From Pseudobutyrivibrio ruminis HUN009 (lineage in GTDB: Bacteria; Bacillota; Clostridia; Lachnospirales; Lachnospiraceae), in the NCBI RefSeq assembly GCF_000703005.1, contig NZ_JNLH01000001.1, positions 2,637,952 through 2,701,951 of the forward strand: DNA of 64,000 nt, read 5' to 3'. Positions within the stretch are counted from its first letter, which is position 1, and every line of letters starts with the position of its first letter. The notes under the pieces are model-generated. The model was not told the DNA's origin. It did no database searches and was given only the letters and a program-made list of their open reading frames with translations. This document shows positions 17,801 through 26,347 of the stretch, in pieces. The translations under genes were made by a program, and so were the position numbers.

Positions 17801-18386
17801 TAACCATTTCTTTAAGATCTGCATAATCCCACTTTTCAATCTTCTGAATCTCGTGAGATGTACGGAAACCATCAAAGAAGTTAAGTACTGGAACATGTCC
17901 CTCGATAGCTGCAAGGTGAGCTACTGGAGCAAGATCCATAACTTCCTGTGGATTTGTCTCGCATAACATAGCGAAACCTGTCTGACGACAAGCATAAACA
18001 TCGGAATGATCACCAAAGATGTTAAGTGACTGTGTAGCAACTGTACGAGCTGATACATCGAATACACAAGGAAGCTGCTCTGCAGCGATCTTGTACATAT
18101 TAGGGATCATAAGAAGAAGTCCCTGTGAAGCTGTGAATGTAGTTGTGAGTGCACCTGCACCAAGTGAACCGTGAACGGCACCTGCGGCACCTGCCTCAGA
18201 CTCCATTTCTACAACCTTTACTTGATTTCCAAAAATGTTTTCAAGGCCTGCTGCTGACCACTGATCAACAAAGTCGGCCATTGGGCTGGATGGTGTGATA
18301 GGGTAAATAGCAGCGACGTCTGTAAACGCATAAGCAACGTGTGCTGCAGCCTGGTTACCATCCATAGACTGTTTTGCTCTTGGCAT
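14853..18386 (-). CDS. nifJ: Pyruvate:ferredoxin (flavodoxin) oxidoreductase
   Basis: Single-chain PFOR (1177 aa, usual ~1170-1200) converting pyruvate and CoA to acetyl-CoA, CO2 and reduced ferredoxin. The N-terminal pyrimidine-binding domain has YPITPSSPMAD, the gamma domain follows, then two [4Fe-4S] motifs near residues 690-770 (CIQCNQCAFVCSH and CMGCGECITVCPVG). The C-terminal TPP domain contains GDGWAYDIGFGG and MYSNTGGQ. It has its own promoter (18477-18505) and terminator. It is probably the main source of low-potential electrons for fermentation and for ferredoxin-dependent systems such as the 32-41 kb cluster. Confidence 0.98.
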   Translation of the reverse strand: MPRAKQSMDGNQAAAHVAYAFTDVAAIYPITPSSPMADFVDQWSAAGLENIFGNQVKVVEMESEAGAAGAVHGSLGAGALTTTFTASQGLLLMIPNMYKIAAEQLPCVFDVSARTVATQSLNIFGDHSDVYACRQTGFAMLCETNPQEVMDLAPVAHLAAIEGHVPVLNFFDGFRTSHEIQKIEKWDYADLKEMVNMDAIAEFRARALNPEHPTMRGSHENGDVFFQHREACNTAYDNFPAVVQKYMDKVNAKLGTDYKLFNYYGAADADRIIIAMGSINDVAEEVIDYLNAHGEKVGVLKVRLYRPWSSEAFLSALPKTVKKIAILDRTKEPGALADPLYLDVATTLREAGLNDIVICGGRYGLGSKDTPPSSVFAVYKELEKDAPKSRFTIGIVDDVTNLSLPEVKPAPITSAPGTKECKFWGLGGDGTVGANKNSTKIIGDHTDKYIQAYFQYDSKKTGGVTISHLRFGDNPIKSPYYINQADFVACHNPAYVTQGMKMVQDVKPGGVFMINCQWSDEELEKHLNAEAKKYIADNNIQLYTINAIDKAIEIGMGKRTNTILQSAFFKLADVMPIDQAVEYMKAAAKKSYGKKGDDVVQMNYNAIDAGVDAVHKVNVPDSWKNPTPDAPKAELEGRPELVKMVKNLLEPISKMDGDSLPVSAFVGNPNGQFELGASAYEKRGTAVTVPTWDETKCIQCNQCAFVCSHATIRPFLLTEDEVKAAPANIKLADTKPKASELKYTMSVSPLDCMGCGECITVCPVGAISMVPQAEEADEQPVFNYLVANVGRKEAAGSDLTVKGSQFNQPLLEFSGSCAGCAETSYARLITQLFGEHMYISNATGCSSIWGGPAATSPFTVNKDSKKGPAWCNSLFEDNAQHGMGMEVGQKYLRERAIESAKKAAEAGSADLKAAFAKFEETINSTRENGAATDVLVAELEKNGSEDAKAALALKDYLAKKSVWIFGGDGWAYDIGFGGLDHVLASGENVNVMVFDTEMYSNTGGQASKASNIGEVCQFAASGKEMSKKSLSEIAMSYGYVYVAQIALGANMAQAVKVLAEAEAYNGPSLIIGYAPCELHGVKGGMNHCQDEMKKAVEAGYWNLFSFNPDLKKEGKNPFTLTSKEGDYSKYQDFLANETRYSRLTKAFPERAERLFALNEETAKERYAHLKKLVDLYS

Positions 18387-18476
18387 TTTTAAATCCTCCT
18401 TATTATATAGGACATTTTATAGTTACTAGGATTGGAGAATATAACACCGGCCCCAACCCCACAATGTCGTAAGTTT

Positions 18477-18505
18477 ATGATAGAACTAATGAAAATTTTT
18501 TTCAA
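18477..18505 (-). promoter_or_regulatory. Sigma-A-type promoter for nifJ
   Basis: On the minus strand TTGAAA (18500-18505), a 17-base spacer and TATCAT (18477-18482). It predicts a leader of about 85 nt. Confidence 0.5.
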
Positions 18506-18662
18506 CAGAACAAAGTATCATTTCTGTTTATTTTAGAGTACAAAATTGTAAATTTTTTTTGTTTTCGCCCTCACAGGCGGACATTTGTCTTTCACAGAGT
18601 TACATGTCAAAAAAACTTTCTTCCAATAGCAAAAAATCAGCATATTTATTCAAATAATTTTA

Positions 18663-18691
18663 TTGACTAACGGAACTTTGTTAAATATAAT
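18663..18691 (+). promoter_or_regulatory. Sigma-A-type promoter for guaB
   Basis: TTGACT (18663-18668), a 17-base spacer and a perfect TATAAT (18686-18691). It predicts a leader of about 35 nt before the guaB ATG. Confidence 0.8.
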
Positions 18692-18732
18692 TTTAAAAAA
18701 TTTATGTTCATTAAAGAAAGAGAGGTTGTTTT

Positions 18733-20190
18733 ATGGCATCGATTATTGGTGATGGCATTACTTTCGACGACGTCTTACTGGTTCCTCAGTATTCGGAAGT
18801 AACTCCAAATCTTATTGATCTTCACACTAACTTAACTAAAAAAATTAAACTCAACATCCCTATGATGAGTGCTGCTATGGATACTGTTACAGAATCCCGC
18901 ATGGCAATCGCCATGGCACGTCAGGGTGGTATCGGTATCATCCACAAGAATATGTCTATCGAAGCTCAGGCTGAAGAAGTAGACAGAGTTAAGCGTTCTG
19001 AGAACGGCGTTATCACTGACCCATTCTTCTTAGGACCAGACAACACACTTGCTGAAGCAAACGAACTTATGGGTAAGTTCAGAATCTCAGGTGTACCTAT
19101 CACAAAGGAAGACGGCACACTTATCGGTATCATCACCAATCGTGACCTTAAATTCGAAACTGACTTTTCTAAAAAAATTAGCGAATCAATGACTTCAGAA
19201 GGTCTTATCACTGCAAAGGAAGGTATCTCTTTAGAAGAGGCAAAGGAAATTCTTGCAAAGTCTCGTAAAGAAAAGCTTCCTATCGTAGACGAAAACTTCA
19301 AGCTCAAGGGACTTATCACAATTAAAGATATTGAGAAGCAGATTAAATATCCAAACGCTGCAAAGGATGACCAGGGTCGTCTTCTCTGTGGTGCTGGTGT
19401 TGGAATCACTGGAAATATGATGGAACGTGTTGAAGCCTTAGTTAACGCTCAGGTTGACGTTATCGTAATGGATTCAGCTCACGGTCACTCAAAGAACATT
19501 ATCGATGCTGTAAAGAAAGTTAAGGCTGCTTACCCTAATCTTCAGGTTATTGCAGGAAATATTGCTACTGGCGATGCTACTCGCGCTCTTATTGAGGCCG
19601 GTGCAGACGCCGTTAAGGTTGGTATTGGACCTGGTTCAATCTGTACAACACGTGTTGTTGCAGGTATTGGTGTTCCACAGATTTCTGCAATCATGGAATG
19701 CTACGAAGTTGCAAGGGAATACGGTATTCCAATCATCGCTGATGGTGGTATCAAGTACTCAGGTGATATGACAAAGGCTCTCGCTGCTGGTGGTTCAGTA
19801 TGTATGATGGGTTCAATGTTTGCAGGATGTGATGAAGCTCCTGGTTCTTTCGAGCTCTTCCAGGGTCGTAAGTACAAGGTATACCGTGGTATGGGTTCTC
19901 TTGCAGCTATGGAAAACGGTTCAAAGGATCGTTACTTCCAGGAAGGTGCTAAGAAGCTTGTTCCTGAAGGAGTTGAAGGACGTGTTGCTTACAAGGGAAG
20001 CCTTGAAGACGTTATCTTCCAGCTCGTCGGTGGTATCCGTTCAGGTATGGGTTACTGTGGTTGCCCTACTATCCCAGAGCTTCAGGAACGTGGAAAATTC
20101 GTTAAGATTTCCGCTGCTTCACTTAAGGAGTCTCATCCACATGATATTCACATCACAAAGGAAGCTCCTAACTACTCAGTAGAAGGCTAA
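18733..20190 (+). CDS. guaB: IMP dehydrogenase
   Basis: NAD-dependent oxidation of IMP to XMP, the committed step of GMP synthesis (485 aa, normal). The TIM barrel is interrupted by two CBS domains (about residues 95-205), and the catalytic Cys lies in GSICTTRVV near residue 305. The flap contains YRGMGSLAAM and the C terminus is normal. It is a single gene on the plus strand from the promoter at 18663-18691, ending in hairpin element B, which probably serves as terminator. Confidence 0.98.
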   Translation: MASIIGDGITFDDVLLVPQYSEVTPNLIDLHTNLTKKIKLNIPMMSAAMDTVTESRMAIAMARQGGIGIIHKNMSIEAQAEEVDRVKRSENGVITDPFFLGPDNTLAEANELMGKFRISGVPITKEDGTLIGIITNRDLKFETDFSKKISESMTSEGLITAKEGISLEEAKEILAKSRKEKLPIVDENFKLKGLITIKDIEKQIKYPNAAKDDQGRLLCGAGVGITGNMMERVEALVNAQVDVIVMDSAHGHSKNIIDAVKKVKAAYPNLQVIAGNIATGDATRALIEAGADAVKVGIGPGSICTTRVVAGIGVPQISAIMECYEVAREYGIPIIADGGIKYSGDMTKALAAGGSVCMMGSMFAGCDEAPGSFELFQGRKYKVYRGMGSLAAMENGSKDRYFQEGAKKLVPEGVEGRVAYKGSLEDVIFQLVGGIRSGMGYCGCPTIPELQERGKFVKISAASLKESHPHDIHITKEAPNYSVEG

Positions 20191-20202
20191 TTAAAGTATT
20201 AC

Positions 20203-20300
20203 GAAAGCCCCTAGTTACGGCTACAAGCCTGATGAATTCTACGCTCGGCGACATGCCTCGCTTTAGAATTATCAGAGCTTGATGCCTACTAGGGGCTTTC
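20203..20300 (+). repeat. Dispersed hairpin element, copy B (guaB/putP boundary)
   Basis: 98 bp with a perfect 13-bp outer stem (GAAAGCCCCTAGT/ACTAGGGGCTTTC), the conserved TACGGCTACAAGCC and GAGCTTGATGCCT sides, and an inner TGAT..GAATTCTA/TAGAATT.ATCA stem. It lies between convergent guaB and putP and probably works as a bidirectional terminator. It is most similar to copy H at 63027-63124. Confidence 0.8.
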
Positions 20301-20341
20301 TTAGTTTCTGTATGATTTTCTACTTCGTATTTAGTCGTACG

Positions 20342-21856
20342 TTATGAAACAGAGTTGAACTCATCCACTATTTCCTGTTCTGGTGCTGGTGTAAGCAAGC
20401 TTACAGCTACGCAAAGAACAAGGGCTACGATGAAACCTGGAAGTAATTCATAGATTCCAAATACACCACCAAGTGGTTTGATAAGGAACTTCCAAATAAA
20501 TATCATTACACCGCCACCAATCATTCCTGCGATGGCACCATATCTATTTGCTCTCTTCCAAAACAATGCCAAAAGCATTATCGGTCCAAATGCTGCGCCA
20601 AATCCTGCCCATGCAAATGAAACAATTCCAAATACAGAGCTATTAGGGTCTCTTGCAATGATTACACCTACAACCGCAATAGCGATAAGAACTATTCTTG
20701 CCATTACCATCTGCATATGCTCTGAAAGTTCAATTCCAAAAGTCTCATGCAAAATGTTTTCTGAAACTGATGAAGAGGCTGCAAGCATCTGTGAATCACA
20801 GGTAGACATTGTACATGCCAAGATACCTGCAAGAATTACACCTGCTAAAAGTGATGCTAAAAATCCATGCTCTGCTAATGTCTGAGCAATGATAACAATG
20901 GCTCTTTCTGAATCTTCAAGCTCTGGAAGCACCCCTGCATGCACCATTGTTCTTGTCATAACACCGATAAAAATTGCAACGCCCATTGCGATAAATACCC
21001 AAACGGTAGAAATGCGACGGCTAAGCTTAATCTTTTCTGGATCCTCGATTGCCATAAATCTAAGAAGGATATGTGGCATTCCAAAATATCCCAGTCCCCA
21101 TGCCATGGTAGAAATGATTGTGATTAATCCGCCATATGACACGCGACTGCTTGATGCAAAATCATGAGTTGCAAGAAGGCTAATATAACCATCAAGTGAA
21201 AGTGAATAATCCTGAACAGTAGCTACGCCTCCTACAGTTGATAGGCCAAAGCAAACAACTGCAATAAGAGCTACCGTCATAATAATTGACTGGAGAAAGT
21301 CTGTAACTGATGCTGCAGTAAATCCACCTGTAGCTGTATAGCCAATGATTACTGCTGCAGATACAAGCATCGCGATTGTGTAATCAAGTCCAAACAAAGA
21401 TGAGAAAAGCTTGCCGCATGCAGCGAATCCAGAACCTACATAAGGTACAAAGAATACTACAATGATAAGTGATGATGCCACCATCAAGATGTGGCTTTTG
21501 TCTCTGAATCTATGTTCAAAGAAATCTGGTATTGTAACCGAATTGTTTTTCTCAGAATATTTGCGAAGTCTTTTTGCAACAATTAACCAGTTTACATATG
21601 TTCCAATTCCAAGTCCAAGTGCTGTCCAGAACACATCACAAATACCTGATGCATAAGCGATTCCAGGAAGACCCATCAAAAGCCATGAGGACATATCCGA
21701 TGCTTCAGCACTCATTGCTGTAACAAATGGTCCAAGCTTTCTACCACCTAAATAATAATCGCCAATAGTCTGATTGTCCTTTGCAAAAGTGGCACCCATA
21801 ATAAGCAATGCCGCAAGGTACACTACAATTGCAATAACTATTCCTAGTGTTGCCAT
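20342..21856 (-). CDS. putP: Sodium/proline symporter (SSS family)
   Basis: Sodium:solute symporter of 504 aa with about 13 membrane segments, matching the PutP type: DYYLGGRKLGPFVTAMSAEASDMSSW near residue 31 and conserved GGLI, FGMPHILLRFMA and STCDSQML stretches. It imports proline or a related osmolyte using the sodium gradient. It lies 11 bases after an amino-acid ABC ATPase gene and is probably last in that four-gene operon. The exact substrate is inferred from family. Confidence 0.9.
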   Translation of the reverse strand: MATLGIVIAIVVYLAALLIMGATFAKDNQTIGDYYLGGRKLGPFVTAMSAEASDMSSWLLMGLPGIAYASGICDVFWTALGLGIGTYVNWLIVAKRLRKYSEKNNSVTIPDFFEHRFRDKSHILMVASSLIIVVFFVPYVGSGFAACGKLFSSLFGLDYTIAMLVSAAVIIGYTATGGFTAASVTDFLQSIIMTVALIAVVCFGLSTVGGVATVQDYSLSLDGYISLLATHDFASSSRVSYGGLITIISTMAWGLGYFGMPHILLRFMAIEDPEKIKLSRRISTVWVFIAMGVAIFIGVMTRTMVHAGVLPELEDSERAIVIIAQTLAEHGFLASLLAGVILAGILACTMSTCDSQMLAASSSVSENILHETFGIELSEHMQMVMARIVLIAIAVVGVIIARDPNSSVFGIVSFAWAGFGAAFGPIMLLALFWKRANRYGAIAGMIGGGVMIFIWKFLIKPLGGVFGIYELLPGFIVALVLCVAVSLLTPAPEQEIVDEFNSVS

Positions 21857-21867
21857 TTTATTCTCCT

Positions 21868-22620
21868 CTACTTAAGATAATTTGATAAGAACTGTCTAGT
21901 TCGTTCCTCCCCTGGATTGTCGATAACCTGAGCCGGAGTTCCCTGCTCAGCTATCACTCCGCCATCCATGAAAATGATTTCATCTGAAACTTCTCTGGCA
22001 AAACCGATTTCATGTGTAACGATAATCATTGTTGTATGATTGTCAGCAAGCTCTCTGATTACCTTTAGTACTTCCCCTGTAAGCTCCGGGTCAAGAGCTG
22101 ATGTAGGTTCATCAAAGCAAAGGATGTCAGGTTTCAGGGCAAGAGCACGTGCAATTGCCACTCTTTGCTGCTGACCGCCAGATAACTGGTGCGGATAGTT
22201 ATCCATTCTATCCGAAAGTCCCATTTTATTCAAAAGAATTTTTCCCTCTTCCAAAATTTCAGCCTGGCTTTTTCCATTATTTTCAAGCTTTGGAGCCAAA
22301 ATAACATTTTCTAAAGCTGTATACTGAGGGAACAGATTGAACTGTTGGAAAACCATTCCAAAGTGCAATCTCTTTTCTCTTAAATTCTCGTTTTTTCCTG
22401 GTTTATTATTGCCATCAAAAAGAAGATTTCCATTTACAGTAATTGTTCCTGAATCAGGAGTTTCAAGAAAGTTCAAGCATCTAAGTAAGGTTGTCTTACC
22501 ACTTCCAGAGCTTCCAAGAATAGACAGAGTCTGGCCCTTTTCCATATCAAAGCTAATGCCCTTTAGGATTTCTTCTTTATCAAAGCTTTTTCTAATATCT
22601 TTAACTTCTAATATCGCCAT
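21868..22620 (-). CDS. Polar amino acid ABC transporter ATP-binding protein
   Basis: GlnQ/HisP-type ATPase of 250 aa. Walker A GSSGSGKT is near residue 36, the LSGGQQQR signature near 147 and Walker B LCFDEPTSALDP near 170. It pairs with the permease (12 bases upstream) and the binding protein to make an importer. The substrate is not determined by this subunit. Confidence 0.93.
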   Translation of the reverse strand: MAILEVKDIRKSFDKEEILKGISFDMEKGQTLSILGSSGSGKTTLLRCLNFLETPDSGTITVNGNLLFDGNNKPGKNENLREKRLHFGMVFQQFNLFPQYTALENVILAPKLENNGKSQAEILEEGKILLNKMGLSDRMDNYPHQLSGGQQQRVAIARALALKPDILCFDEPTSALDPELTGEVLKVIRELADNHTTMIIVTHEIGFAREVSDEIIFMDGGVIAEQGTPAQVIDNPGEERTRQFLSNYLK

Positions 22621-22632
22621 AGTTCACATCCA

Positions 22633-23289
22633 TTATTTAAAGTAGTCTAATTTCTTTTCTATGTAGCCGAAAAGCAATGTAAGCAATCCGCTGAATATCA
22701 AATAAAATACTCCCGTGTAGAAAAGAGGCCAAATAATTCCAGCACTCTTTATAAATCTCTCGCCTTCCCAAATGATTTCATAAAAAGCAATAACTCTGGC
22801 AAGAGATGTATCCTTTACAAGAGTGATAACTTCGTTTGAGATAGGTGGAACAATTCTCTTTACAACCTGAAGAAGTATGATTCTGAAGAAGGTTTGCTGT
22901 CTTGTAAGTCCAAGCACTGCGGCAGCTTCATACTGTCCCTTTGGAATAGATTGGATTCCTCCACGGAAGATTTCACTGAAGTAGCAAGCATAATTGATTA
23001 CGAAAGCTACAAGAGCTGCCGTAAATCTGCCTGAATCTCCTGAGCCCCACAAGTTCATGCCAAAGAATATTCCTGGTCCATAGAAAATAATCAAAAGCTG
23101 TAGCATAAGAGGTGTTCCTCGAACTACCCATATGATAAATCTGATTGGCATTCTCACCACAGGAGTCCTGCTCATAGAACCAAAGCTAATTATCAGCCCC
23201 AGTGGTAAAGAGAATAATAAAGTTAGCGAAAAAAGCTTTAGGGTTCCGAAGAACCCCTCTAAAAGCGATATTGTAACCGTTGAAAACAT
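22633..23289 (-). CDS. Polar amino acid ABC transporter permease
   Basis: Membrane subunit of the His/Glu/Gln/Arg/opine family (218 aa, about five membrane segments). It carries the EAA loop as PKGQYEAAAVLGLTRQQTFF near residue 130. A homodimer is likely because only one permease gene is present. It is 30 bases downstream of the binding-protein gene. Confidence 0.93.
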   Translation of the reverse strand: MFSTVTISLLEGFFGTLKLFSLTLLFSLPLGLIISFGSMSRTPVVRMPIRFIIWVVRGTPLMLQLLIIFYGPGIFFGMNLWGSGDSGRFTAALVAFVINYACYFSEIFRGGIQSIPKGQYEAAAVLGLTRQQTFFRIILLQVVKRIVPPISNEVITLVKDTSLARVIAFYEIIWEGERFIKSAGIIWPLFYTGVFYLIFSGLLTLLFGYIEKKLDYFK

Positions 23290-23319
23290 GTTGTTAATAA
23301 TCCTTTTTATAGTTTTAGA

Positions 23320-24162
23320 TTACTGCTCTACAACGGCATCCTGTACGCCGTATGTTTCAGCAATTTCAGTCATTGTGCCATCTTCATAAAGAGTCTTGAA
23401 CTGGTCATTAATATATGCAGCTAAGTCAGAACCCTTTCTACAACCAACACCGTACTCCTCTGTTGTGAGCTCTACTGTGTGTGTAAGGTCAGGATAGCTT
23501 GTTCCTTCTCCTACCATAGCACCTGCCATAAGAAGATCGATGATACATGCATCAGATGTGCCTGCAGCAACTTCCATAACTGCATCTGCCTGAGATTTTA
23601 CAGCTACATAATCGAGGCCATTGTCTGAAGCGGCAGCCTCACCTGCAGAACCTGACTCAACAGCGAAGCTAAGTTCCTTTGCCTCATCTACTGTTGTTAC
23701 TGAATCAGCCTTGTCTGCATTTACAACGATAACCTGAGCATTGTTGCAGTATGCATTTGTTGTCTCCATAGCGTTTGTAACCTCTGGAGTAAGTGTCATA
23801 CCGTTCCATACCACATCAATTGATTTATTCTCAAGCTCAAGAATTTTGTTGTCCCAATCGATTTCAACAAACTCTACATCTACGCCAAGGCTATCTGCTA
23901 CAGCCTTTGCCATATCTGCATCAAATCCAACCCACTCACCATTATCATCCTTGTAATCCATAGGAGCAAAATCTGTGATACCAACGATAAGCTTACCCTT
24001 CTCCTGGATATAAGCCACATCGCTTTCTGATGCCTCTGCTGATTCTGTAGACTCTGCTGTATCAGATGTATTCTCTGTTTGGCTTGTCTGGTCCGCTCCG
24101 CATGCAACAAACCCCATAGCCATTGTTAAAGCCATAATAGTAGCTAATAATCTCTTCTTCAT
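23320..24162 (-). CDS. Amino acid ABC transporter substrate-binding lipoprotein
   Basis: SBP family 3 protein of 280 aa. It has a lipoprotein signal peptide with lipobox FVAC (Cys about residue 20), a Ser/Glu-rich linker and the family signature GFDADMAKAVADSLGVDVEF. The ligand-binding Arg/Asp residues are of the polar amino-acid type. It is first in an operon with the permease, ATPase and putP. Two perfect palindromes (24196-24250) lie just upstream of its ribosome site and probably control the operon. Confidence 0.93.
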   Translation of the reverse strand: MKKRLLATIMALTMAMGFVACGADQTSQTENTSDTAESTESAEASESDVAYIQEKGKLIVGITDFAPMDYKDDNGEWVGFDADMAKAVADSLGVDVEFVEIDWDNKILELENKSIDVVWNGMTLTPEVTNAMETTNAYCNNAQVIVVNADKADSVTTVDEAKELSFAVESGSAGEAAASDNGLDYVAVKSQADAVMEVAAGTSDACIIDLLMAGAMVGEGTSYPDLTHTVELTTEEYGVGCRKGSDLAAYINDQFKTLYEDGTMTEIAETYGVQDAVVEQ

Positions 24163-24195
24163 ATAATCCGCCTCCTAAAATTATGTTTAACGCAC

Positions 24196-24250
24196 TTTAG
24201 TGTGATAAATCACTAAACTATCTTATACTTTAGTACATTATCATACTAAA
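24196..24250. promoter_or_regulatory. Tandem operator pair TTTAGTR-N8-YACTAAA
   Basis: Two 22-bp sites with perfect 7-bp arms: 24196-24217 (TTTAGTG...CACTAAA) and 24229-24250 (TTTAGTA...TACTAAA), with centres 33 bp (about three helical turns) apart. They lie in the only promoter-sized gap before the binding-protein gene, the second abutting the stop codon of the MocR gene. The binding regulator is not identified. Confidence 0.65.
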
Positions 24251-25534
24251 TTATTTTTGTAAACTATCATTTAATTTCTGGATGGCATTATAAATGTTTT
24301 CAGTTTCGATTTTACTGCAAGAAAGCAGCACAGTTACTTCATCCTCGGAGGCTTCTAGTATGTTAACTGCAACTTGTGAATTTTCTATTTTATCAAGAAT
24401 TCCAGCTCCTTTTATCCTCATTGCCATTTCCATTCCGCTTTCCCCCATAATGATTTCAGCATCAGCAGAAAAGAGTTTTTGAAGCACTTCATACATAAGG
24501 TTTCTTTTATCATCGTATAAACGTTTTATCTTTTTAATATGTCTATCAAGATGCCCGTCTCTTAAAAACTGAGTCAATGCAATCTGCTCAGCTTTAGAAG
24601 CAGTCTGATTATACAAACCTCTTATCTGAAGGTATTCCTTTCTGGCTTTTTTAGGAAGAATCAAAAAGCTTATTCTGACACTAGGTAACAAAACCCTTGA
24701 GAACGAACCCAGAAAAGCCACATTCTCCCCTCCTGTCATGGCATACAAACTAGGTGTTGGTTTACTGGAATAGACAAATTCATTTTGATAATCATCTTCT
24801 ATAAGAAGATGATTGTTTTTGGTCACATGTTCCGCCAACTCTCTACGTCGCTTCATAGTCATTACATCGCCCCACTTTGTCATGTAGGATGGAGTTACAT
24901 AAATGACATGACTTTCCTTATCTCTAAAATTAACAGTGAAACCAGCACTTTTAAATAGAATAGCTCCATCCATAAAATCCTTGGTAGGGAATGATATAGT
25001 TTTCTCCCCCGGAATCAAAGGGATTAAAATCTGCAAAAGGTTTTGGAAACCTGCGCCAATCACAACATCATCTGCGCTGCATATAATATTTCTATTCTTT
25101 CTAACATATGCAGCAATCTCCTGGCGTAAATCATACTCCCCTTGATTATTAGCATATGACAGAAGTCTATCCTCCTGTCTCAAAGCAGATTTCATATATC
25201 GTCTCCATAGATTCAGACAAGATACGCTTTTATCTTCGCCTATGGTAGCCAAATCATATTCATAAACTCTCGAACCGGAATCTATATTCTGAGGAGCCTG
25301 TTCTTCATCCTCATTGTTATTTTCCAACATGTCAGAAACAAAATAGCCCACCTTTTCCACAGAATAAATATATCCATCAGCGGCAAGCTGTAAAAAACCT
25401 GTTTCAATGGATGTACGACTGACCCCAAGTATCTTTTCTGAAGTCCTTATAGATGGCATTTTATCCCCAGGTTTCAAGGCCCCCTCTTTCATTTGCTTAA
25501 TGTAATATTCACATACCTTTTCGTATACCTTCAT
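24251..25534 (-). CDS. MocR-type GntR/aminotransferase regulator, lacking the PLP lysine
   Basis: A 427-aa fusion of a GntR winged helix (residues 1-70; MPSIRTSEKILGVSRTSIE) with a fold-type I aminotransferase domain. In family members PLP is bound through a Lys in a G-T/S-F-S-K motif; here the motif reads GSFSR, with Arg280 in that place, while the IEDDYQNEF Asp/Tyr region is kept. Covalent PLP binding should therefore be lost or altered. It is divergent from an ECF transporter gene, an arrangement that suggests control of vitamin B6 uptake, as PdxR-like members do. The effector is inferred. Confidence 0.85.
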   Translation of the reverse strand: MKVYEKVCEYYIKQMKEGALKPGDKMPSIRTSEKILGVSRTSIETGFLQLAADGYIYSVEKVGYFVSDMLENNNEDEEQAPQNIDSGSRVYEYDLATIGEDKSVSCLNLWRRYMKSALRQEDRLLSYANNQGEYDLRQEIAAYVRKNRNIICSADDVVIGAGFQNLLQILIPLIPGEKTISFPTKDFMDGAILFKSAGFTVNFRDKESHVIYVTPSYMTKWGDVMTMKRRRELAEHVTKNNHLLIEDDYQNEFVYSSKPTPSLYAMTGGENVAFLGSFSRVLLPSVRISFLILPKKARKEYLQIRGLYNQTASKAEQIALTQFLRDGHLDRHIKKIKRLYDDKRNLMYEVLQKLFSADAEIIMGESGMEMAMRIKGAGILDKIENSQVAVNILEASEDEVTVLLSCSKIETENIYNAIQKLNDSLQK

Positions 25535-25591
25535 ATCTGTCCCCTAAAAAATAGTTAATATTGCGTATTTTTATGATGTCAGTTTGGTGAT

Positions 25592-25620
25592 ATTATAGCT
25601 CCAACATAACAAATGAGAAA
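25592..25620 (-). promoter_or_regulatory. Possible promoter of the MocR gene
   Basis: On the minus strand a perfect TATAAT (25592-25597) lies 17 bases from a poor -35 (TTTCTC, 25615-25620). It lies in the 124-bp divergent region shared with the ECF gene. Confidence 0.35.
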
Positions 25621-25658
25621 GTACTTTTTCGCAGAATTAATATAATGGGAGGACAATC

Positions 25659-26225
25659 ATGAGTAACACAGCAACAAAAACAACTGTAAACACTACTGAA
25701 CGTACACGCACACTAATCACAGCCGCATTATTTGCTGCTCTTACATGTGTAGGCACAATGATTATAAAAATACCAACACCTACCATGGGATACATTCATC
25801 CAGGTGATGGTTTCGTATTACTTTCAGGTCTTCTTTTAGGACCAATATGGGGAACTCTTGCAGCCGGAATCGGCTCTGCATTATCAGATTTAATTGGCGG
25901 CTATTTTGTTTATGTGCCAGCCACCTTTATTATAAAAGCATTAACAGCCTTGACTGCCTATCTGGTTTTTAAATTGCTCGTGAAGGTGATTAGTACAAAA
26001 ACAGAATTGCCCCAGTTAATTATTAGTGGAATAATCGGGGAACTTGTTATGGTATTTGGTTATTTTATATTTGAAATCTTTATGCTTGCTATAGCAAATG
26101 GAACTGACTTACAGGCTGGCGTAATCGCCTCACTGGCTGGCATCATTCCAAACCTTATACAAGCCACATTCGGCGTGGTAATCTGCACAGTATTCTATCC
26201 AGTAATACAAAAAATAAATAAATAA
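25659..26225 (+). CDS. ECF transporter S component (vitamin uptake)
   Basis: Substrate-capture subunit of an energy-coupling-factor importer (188 aa, about six membrane segments). It has the ECF S-component pattern of Ala/Gly-rich helices and GYIHPGDGFVLLSGLLLGPI near residue 45. It needs the shared EcfA/A'/T module encoded elsewhere. The sequence is of the riboflavin/B6-type family, and divergence from a MocR regulator favours pyridoxine or pyridoxal. GGGAGG lies 6 bases before the ATG. It ends in element C. Confidence 0.85.
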   Translation: MSNTATKTTVNTTERTRTLITAALFAALTCVGTMIIKIPTPTMGYIHPGDGFVLLSGLLLGPIWGTLAAGIGSALSDLIGGYFVYVPATFIIKALTALTAYLVFKLLVKVISTKTELPQLIISGIIGELVMVFGYFIFEIFMLAIANGTDLQAGVIASLAGIIPNLIQATFGVVICTVFYPVIQKINK

Positions 26226-26238
26226 TTCAAAAACTAAG

Positions 26239-26334
26239 AAAGCCCCCAGTAGGACACAAGCTCTATCATTTCTCAAATGAGACATTCCGTCGAATTGAGA
26301 AATCGATAGGCTTGTAGCCGTAACTGGGGGCTTT
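26239..26334 (-). repeat. Dispersed hairpin element, copy C (opposite orientation)
   Basis: 96 bp. Read on the minus strand it has the family order: CCCCCAGTTACGGCTACAAG, an inner stem, then GAGCTTGTGTCCTACT and the closing stem (outer stem AAAGCCCCCAGT/ACTGGGGGCTTT). It lies between convergent ECF and aspS genes and probably terminates both. It is the only copy in this orientation. Confidence 0.78.
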
Positions 26335-26347
26335 TGTAATTTCTAGA

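Larger units (their letters stand above)
18387..18732. other. Divergent nifJ-guaB promoter region (346 bp)
   Basis: Non-coding and strongly AT-rich. It contains back-to-back promoters for nifJ (18477-18505, minus) and guaB (18663-18691, plus). No riboswitch-like fold was recognised in either leader. Confidence 0.7.
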
